From positions 1-25,936 of IMG/VR virus record IMGVR_UViG_3300031772_000247: a stretch of DNA of 25,936 nucleotides; one strand, written 5' to 3'. The translations under genes were made by a program, and so were the position numbers. This DNA is from a virus. The notes under the pieces are model-generated. The model had not been told where the DNA came from, made no database searches, and was given only the letters and a program-made list of their open reading frames with translations. Shown here one piece after another: positions 20,885 to 25,936 of this stretch (within the stretch, counting starts at the first letter, position 1; each line of letters begins with the position of its first letter).

Positions 20885-23800
20885 TGAATAAAACAAAGAT
20901 TACACTTCCAGTTCAAAATTGGGGAACTTTGAAGTCGAAATATAAACCAGAATCAAACTATGTCTCTAATGATGAATTTACAGCCGGTAGCTATAATTTT
21001 TTAACGAACATCAGCGGAGCTATCACTAAACGACCCACAGATATTGTTTACAATGCTACCGCTTTGACTAACGCTGGAAAAGACCAATTTGAAGCCATTT
21101 TTAATAACGGTACTCATCACCTCTTATTTATGGACGGAGGGGCTTTGAAATATACGACCGGCGATACATTGACGCATACTGCTGCGTCTGGTTATACTGC
21201 TGTAGCGAGCATGGAATATTGCATGTTTCAGAACAGAGTCTACTTCGGGAACGGGGTCGATAGTCCTGGTGTTTATGACTTGGCCGCTGCTTACGGAGGA
21301 GTCTCCTATACGCCTCCCCAAGTTAAATCTATGGGATGTGCGGCCCCTTCAAGTGCCGTGACCTTTGATGCAGATTCTGGTAGTACAGGTGTTCCTACAG
21401 GAGCCTATTACTACAAGGTGACGTTCCTCTATTATGGTTTTGAAGAGTCTAACGGCGGGACAATCAGTGGGCTTCATACCATTTCTAGTGGTCCTAAAAT
21501 TGTTAATCTTAAAACTATTCCTACAGGTGGTTACGGTGTCACCGCGAGAAATATTTATCGTGCGATCGACGTAAGCGGAACTCCTGGGCCTTTTCTTCTG
21601 GTAGGCACGATTGTCGACAATGATCCGACCCATACAACCTTCGCAGATTCTACATCAGCGGGTTCAACGCCTATTCCAACCTTTAATAATATTCCTCCTG
21701 TATTTTCTTATATTGGACTCAATCTTTCTCGGTTGTGGGTTGCCGGAGTTTCAGGAACCCCTAGTGAAATTTATTGGTCTATTCCTGGCCAACCAGATGC
21801 TTTTGATCCAGATAATAGTCTGCAATGTAACCCTGGCGATCCTATTCAAGGAATTTATGTTTACCAGGGAATCACAGTTGTTCTAAATCGGCACTCTATT
21901 GGACAGATCGTTGGAACGACAGATGACTCATTCCAGTATCAGCAAGTCCCTGGAAGTGTGGGATGTGTTGATAATCGTTCTATTCAGATTCGTACTTTGG
22001 ATGGCGTTCCTACTTTGATGTGGCTTTCTGACCGTGGTATCTATGGATTCAACGGCAGCAGCGTATTTTATATGTCCGATCCTATTGAAGATGAAGTCAG
22101 TTTAAATATTCAGCAAGTTAATTTTGTTACCGGTAGTCGAGCCATTAGTACCCTAGCAGACTGGCAAGCAGGAACCAGTTCACCTGGGATTGATCTTCTG
22201 AGCAACCCTGGTCAAGTGACTACGATTGATCCTACAGAGATTTTTCAGTCACAAGCAGATTGGGAAAATGTCCTGGGGAGTCGGGTTAATATTGCAACTT
22301 TAGACGGGTCGAACAGTATAAAAGTACCGACGCAATTTACTCCTACGCTTGCTCAAGGAACACTTGGGGGAAGCGCGTATCAGGACGGAACGAATTTAAA
22401 ACTTCCTGTCACGCCAAATTTTACTGGAGAACAGATACCTGTTCCTCCTTACCCTCCTCTTACTCGTCAATATGTTTTAACCCCCGCCAGTCTCTCGAAG
22501 TTCGCATGGCCAATTATTCCCACGCGCTCTGGAACTTTAGACTCGCTCACGTTCGACGGAAATATTCGTGGATCCGCAGGAATTTTTACTTTTCCACACA
22601 CTTTTAAAATATGGACCGACGCTTTGGGTCAACCAGGAACTGCTATATATACATCTGCCATTGCTACAGGAGGTAGCTTATATACGGATGCCACTACTTC
22701 TCGAACTACATCTTTAACTGCTGGTGTCAAATATTGGATCGGAGTTGAACTAGTTCCTCCTGCTGCAAATATCTGGATTGATAGCATGATCGAACTCGGT
22801 TCGAACCTTAGTGGTGGAATTCCAAAAGCTTTCAATAATATTACTCAAACGTGGACAGAAGCGGTATTTACAACCTCCACAGCAGGAAACGTCGCTGTTA
22901 ATTATCTTGGATATACTTTTACTTCAACTCCGATTCCTTCTAGTGGATCATGGACCTCTCCATATTATGATTCAAAATGTTCTAGTGTTGATACAGGAAT
23001 GTCTATAACTTTATCTGGTGCCTATCCAACGAATTGTTCAGGAAGTATTACAGTTTACGGAAGTAATGATAAACTGAATTGGTTGACAACTCAAGTAATT
23101 TCAAATCCAAACGGGCTGAACAGCTTAACCCTATCTGGAAATTGTTACTGGAAACTTATTATAAACTTGGCTACATCAGACGATCGAGCAACCCCAACTA
23201 TGGGAACTCCTGTTTTAAAATTTAATACAGTTGGTACTTGGATCTCTCCTGTTATTGAAACAACTCTAGATGGAACAAGTTTTATTTCGATGCCCGTCAT
23301 CAACAGTATTCCATCTGGTACGACTGTTGTTTATACTATTGCAACTTCAGCAAATAGTGCTGGTCCCTGGACCGGTACTGGAAATGCTGACGGACAGTTC
23401 GGACCTCTTGGGTCAGCTGTTATACGGAGATATGCCAAATTAAAAGCTGTCTTAACTACGACTACCGATAACGCGTCTACGCCTTCTACTTCTTCTATGG
23501 AACTGAACTGGAATTTATCGTCAACTTATGTTTCATCGGCCATCGATATTGGTCAAGTTCCGTCAGGGTGGGGGCTATTTCAGGCAACATCTACCTTAGA
23601 TGGTGGTACTCTAGTTTTCTCGATGAAAAGTGCAGCTTCTTCAGGTGGGCTAGCAGCAGCAATGTACTACACAGTTTCTAACGGAGCATTTCCCAATAGT
23701 TTAATTCTTCCCTTACAATTTACGCAAGTACGAATAGTTTTAACTGCGACTCCTGGTAATCTTCCAACTGTAGATAGCTTCACATTAAACTGGTTTACTG

Positions 23801-24411
23801 GTGGAAATGTAGCCCCGATTAGAGTTGCAAGCATATTCGTCCAGAAGACCTATTTTTTAGCGGCAGCTGAAATTAGACAGCCACAGAACAATATCGTGAT
23901 CGTGTATGACCAGGAAGGCCTGTGGAGGCTATTCCGTGATATAAACGTGAACAGTCTCTCTCTTTTCTTTAATCAACCCTTTTACTGCGATGCCGTGAGG
24001 AAATATATCTATCAATGGCTCACGCCTCCAACGGGTTCATCTGCGGCAATTACAATGGATGTACGAACAAAAGCTTTTGACTTAGGCCTCTTGGATAATC
24101 TGAAGAGTGCAAGGAGTTGTAGAGTCGTCGGTATAAATACCGGCACAACAATTCACGCCTATTATTCTGTAGATCGTGGAACAACGTGGATCGAGATGTT
24201 AAATGTAAACGGCACAACTGGCTATGTTACAACGACTGACGGTAATAAGTTCTCGTCATATTTTGTCCCCGATTATTCGGCTAATAGCGTTGTCAGTGGT
24301 ACGACAATTATGTTTAGAGTTACCAGTGTAGATGCATTTCCATGTGAGATTCTTCAGATCGAACCGACGCTTTATGTTCGACAAGGCCGCTACACAGGGG
24401 AGCCAGTTTAA
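20884..24411 (+). CDS. Large tail protein, nozzle/stabilisation-like with added C-terminal domains
   Basis: An 1175-residue protein. The first ~430 residues resemble tail nozzle or head-tail stabilisation proteins of podoviruses: an early TAGSYNFLTNISGAITKRPT segment, repeated blade-like strands (YTAVASMEYCMFQNRVYFGN, LSRLWVAGVSGTPSEIYWSI) and WLSDRGIYGFNGSSVFYMSD, compatible with a beta-propeller. After ~430 there are several beta-sandwich-like segments (GSWTSPYYDS…, GTWISPVIET…, STYVSSAIDI…) that suggest inserted surface domains. The end (AGVQ-free, FDLGLLDNLKSARSCRV, then SVDRGTTWIEM) resumes a compact fold. The length exceeds classic nozzle proteins, as expected with the added domains. 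GGGGAG precedes ATG 20884, which overlaps the preceding stop. Confidence 0.7.
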   Translation: MNKTKITLPVQNWGTLKSKYKPESNYVSNDEFTAGSYNFLTNISGAITKRPTDIVYNATALTNAGKDQFEAIFNNGTHHLLFMDGGALKYTTGDTLTHTAASGYTAVASMEYCMFQNRVYFGNGVDSPGVYDLAAAYGGVSYTPPQVKSMGCAAPSSAVTFDADSGSTGVPTGAYYYKVTFLYYGFEESNGGTISGLHTISSGPKIVNLKTIPTGGYGVTARNIYRAIDVSGTPGPFLLVGTIVDNDPTHTTFADSTSAGSTPIPTFNNIPPVFSYIGLNLSRLWVAGVSGTPSEIYWSIPGQPDAFDPDNSLQCNPGDPIQGIYVYQGITVVLNRHSIGQIVGTTDDSFQYQQVPGSVGCVDNRSIQIRTLDGVPTLMWLSDRGIYGFNGSSVFYMSDPIEDEVSLNIQQVNFVTGSRAISTLADWQAGTSSPGIDLLSNPGQVTTIDPTEIFQSQADWENVLGSRVNIATLDGSNSIKVPTQFTPTLAQGTLGGSAYQDGTNLKLPVTPNFTGEQIPVPPYPPLTRQYVLTPASLSKFAWPIIPTRSGTLDSLTFDGNIRGSAGIFTFPHTFKIWTDALGQPGTAIYTSAIATGGSLYTDATTSRTTSLTAGVKYWIGVELVPPAANIWIDSMIELGSNLSGGIPKAFNNITQTWTEAVFTTSTAGNVAVNYLGYTFTSTPIPSSGSWTSPYYDSKCSSVDTGMSITLSGAYPTNCSGSITVYGSNDKLNWLTTQVISNPNGLNSLTLSGNCYWKLIINLATSDDRATPTMGTPVLKFNTVGTWISPVIETTLDGTSFISMPVINSIPSGTTVVYTIATSANSAGPWTGTGNADGQFGPLGSAVIRRYAKLKAVLTTTTDNASTPSTSSMELNWNLSSTYVSSAIDIGQVPSGWGLFQATSTLDGGTLVFSMKSAASSGGLAAAMYYTVSNGAFPNSLILPLQFTQVRIVLTATPGNLPTVDSFTLNWFTGGNVAPIRVASIFVQKTYFLAAAEIRQPQNNIVIVYDQEGLWRLFRDINVNSLSLFFNQPFYCDAVRKYIYQWLTPPTGSSAAITMDVRTKAFDLGLLDNLKSARSCRVVGINTGTTIHAYYSVDRGTTWIEMLNVNGTTGYVTTTDGNKFSSYFVPDYSANSVVSGTTIMFRVTSVDAFPCEILQIEPTLYVRQGRYTGEPV

Positions 24412-24666
24412 ATGTTATCACAATCTTCTCCCGTCGTTCCTCCTACCCCGACAGACGGTAACTTAACTGGTTTTTCGCAGGTTATCCAAAATAGTTTCAA
24501 AACATTATTTCAGGCGGGACATATTCACAGAGTTCTAGTAGTTGCCCCTAAACCTAATGATGGAGAAGTGGGTAGCATTTATTTATTCGATGATGGCACA
24601 AGCATTTATCTTTATATCAAGACTAATAGAGGTTGGGCGAAGAGTTCAACTTTGACATTAATTTAA
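24412..24666 (+). CDS. Small tip-like or connecting virion protein
   Basis: An 84-residue protein. The first ~25 residues are P/S/T-rich and flexible. The second half, VVAPKPNDGEVGSIYLFDDG followed by TSIYLYIKTNRGWAKSSTLT, has the GxIYL…LYxKTxxGW pattern of small beta domains at the ends of phage fibres. It starts directly after the nozzle-like gene stop (0-base gap) with GGGGAG about 12 bases upstream. It may cap or plug a tail component. Function not established. Confidence 0.65.
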   Translation: MLSQSSPVVPPTPTDGNLTGFSQVIQNSFKTLFQAGHIHRVLVVAPKPNDGEVGSIYLFDDGTSIYLYIKTNRGWAKSSTLTLI

Positions 24667-24677
24667 GGAGTAACACT

Positions 24678-25574
24678 ATGAGTATTACAGCTGCAGCTGG
24701 TGGAGTTTTAAAAGGGCTTCTGACTGAAGGTGGAGTTTCTGCTCCTGACCTTACAGCATTATTTCAAACGATAGATAGTGCGGGTGCAAATCAACGCGAC
24801 CTCATCAATGCTCTCCCCGCTGAATTACAGAAGCAGTATGCGGAATATAAAACGTCTAATACTGCGGCGATAGGAGCTTTACAGACAGGTACAGCAGCAC
24901 TCGGAGAGAAATTAAAGGCTGAAACAGCGGCTCTTTATGGTCCAAATGCACCTGCCGTTCAAGCAGCGATGGATGCGTCCAAAACCGCAATATACGCAGA
25001 ACTTCCAGGGCAACAAGCAGCGATTCGTCAGGCTTTGGCTGCTACAGGTGGATTCGATAGAGGTACAGCAGGTAAACAGTTAGCAGCTCCTGTCCTACAG
25101 GCGGGGCAGCAATATGGGCAACAGGTGGCAAATATTACAGCGCAGCAGCTTCAGCAAAAACAAAAAGCTGAACAAAATGCTATTACCACTATAAATTCGA
25201 TGGATGAAAATACTTTGCGGGCTGTATTTGGGATGAACAAAGAACAGGCTCTTATGATTATGAATAGCAACCGCCAGGACTTGAAAGACCAGATGACAGA
25301 CTTAGTTACCCAATCAACCCAACAAACACAACAAAAACTTGGTGTCCAGGGTATGCAAATTCAAAATCAATATCAAGCCGATGTCGCAAAGAAGGCTCAA
25401 AAAGATGCAATGACTGGTGCATGGATCGATCTTGGGGCTGAAGCTATTGATGGTGGAATTAGCGCAGCTGGCGGATGGAAAGGAATTTCACAAGGGTTGA
25501 GTGGTCAACCTGCCGGATATAATCCAAATATTAGTTACGATCAAGTGATGAATCCTAATTTGTACTCAAAATAA
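24678..25574 (+). CDS. Putative internal virion (ejection) protein
   Basis: A 298-residue, A/Q/T-rich, mostly helical protein. Long heptad-like stretches run from about residue 20 to 225 (PAELQKQYAEYKTSNTAAIG, then AQQLQQKQKAEQNAITTINS and QQTQQKLGVQGMQIQNQYQA). A glycine/alanine-rich segment follows near 265-285, and the end is N/P/Y-rich. Ala/Gln-rich helical proteins encoded after the tail genes of podoviruses are often packed in the head and ejected with DNA, so this is the likely role. ATG 24678 has AAGGAG at 24665-24670 and is preferred to an in-frame TTG at 24633. The next gene starts 12 bases after the stop. Confidence 0.6.
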   Translation: MSITAAAGGVLKGLLTEGGVSAPDLTALFQTIDSAGANQRDLINALPAELQKQYAEYKTSNTAAIGALQTGTAALGEKLKAETAALYGPNAPAVQAAMDASKTAIYAELPGQQAAIRQALAATGGFDRGTAGKQLAAPVLQAGQQYGQQVANITAQQLQQKQKAEQNAITTINSMDENTLRAVFGMNKEQALMIMNSNRQDLKDQMTDLVTQSTQQTQQKLGVQGMQIQNQYQADVAKKAQKDAMTGAWIDLGAEAIDGGISAAGGWKGISQGLSGQPAGYNPNISYDQVMNPNLYSK

Positions 25575-25586
25575 AGGAGAATGACA

Positions 25587-25936
25587 ATGGCACCTGAAAT
25601 AGATTTACGGTCACAATTAATCGGACGCGGATTAGACCCAAATGACCCTGCAAATACATATGTTGATTTTGCGACAAAACTTGCCAAGAATCAACAAGAA
25701 CAAAGGCAAATGGAGCAGAATCTTGCTCGCGCTGGAGAACTGACGGCTCAATCTAAGATTGAAACTAGACAAAAAACTGCTGCTGAAGCTGCTGGATATA
25801 ATCCTGAGCTTATTGGCACGATGTCAAAAGATCAAGCACTAGAATCTGTGAAGGTTGCCCTAAAAATTAAAAAGGTTAAGGTAGACGAGGACGTTCTTGA
25901 TGAATGGTATAAACAACTACCAGCACTCGTTAAAAG
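25587..25936 (+). CDS. Putative internal virion protein, cut by the window end
   Basis: An open frame of at least 116 codons running off the right edge. It begins MAPEIDLRSQLIGRGLDPND and continues as a charged helical region rich in Q, E, K and A (AKNQQEQRQMEQNLARAG), followed by EAAGYNPELIGTMSKDQAL and a lysine-rich stretch. AAGGAG at 25574-25579 is 7 bases from ATG 25587 and only one base from the in-frame ATG at 25581, so 25587 is preferred. Composition and position next to an ejection-like protein suggest another internal protein. The missing part could contain an enzymatic domain such as a transglycosylase. Confidence 0.65.
   Translation, partial: MAPEIDLRSQLIGRGLDPNDPANTYVDFATKLAKNQQEQRQMEQNLARAGELTAQSKIETRQKTAAEAAGYNPELIGTMSKDQALESVKVALKIKKVKVDEDVLDEWYKQLPALVK

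Overview
This window is the late structural region of a tailed double-stranded DNA bacteriophage. All supported genes lie on the + strand in one tight head-to-tail series, mostly with Shine-Dalgarno (SD) sites and frequent 1-base stop/start overlaps. The packaging and head genes are recognisable: a putative small terminase, the large terminase, a large portal, a putative scaffold and a major capsid protein of the N4-gp56 family. The capsid family, the ~680-residue portal, a nozzle-like tail protein, internal-virion-like proteins at the right end, and the absence of any tail tube, sheath or tape-measure gene in view point to a short-tailed (podovirus-type) virion. Nothing shows whether it is a free phage or a prophage, and nothing identifies the host.

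Layout. 1-689: no convincing gene; hairpins, a 20-bp palindrome and a cluster of direct repeats, very AT-rich at about 270-640. 690-983: one doubtful small ORF and a GC-rich leader with a strong hairpin. 984-3474: two small unknown genes, putative TerS, and TerL, with TerS and TerL overlapping by 149 bases. 3476-7579: portal, four small or medium genes and the scaffold. 7580-7878: a highly structured leader before the capsid gene, including a duplicated hairpin motif. 7879-10535: major capsid, two hairpins, then four small proteins that probably complete the head. 10598-16010: virion surface or tail proteins (repeat-domain proteins, a LamG-like lectin protein), a small membrane protein and a head-tail adaptor. 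16041-20178: a long tail fibre followed by two free-standing copies of its C-terminal tip domain, each with its own copy of a 53-residue companion gene. 20189-24666: an 18-19-residue repeat protein, a 1175-residue nozzle-like protein and a small tip-like protein. 24678-25936: two probable internal/ejection proteins, the second cut by the window end.

How the parts fit: TerS and TerL pump DNA through the portal into a shell assembled on the scaffold; the small proteins around the capsid gene probably decorate or close the head; adaptor and nozzle proteins attach the tail; fibres, tip paralogues and the lectin-like protein recognise the host; the last genes probably supply proteins ejected with DNA. 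The observations most worth following are (1) the duplicated fibre-tip plus small-gene cassette, (2) a short C-terminal peptide (consensus PLxDLKxMI) shared by the scaffold and two or three proteins after the capsid gene, (3) the tandem RNA-like hairpins before the capsid gene, and (4) the eight-unit repeat with an invariant D-x5-[D/E] signature. All function calls come from reading the sequence without database searches.
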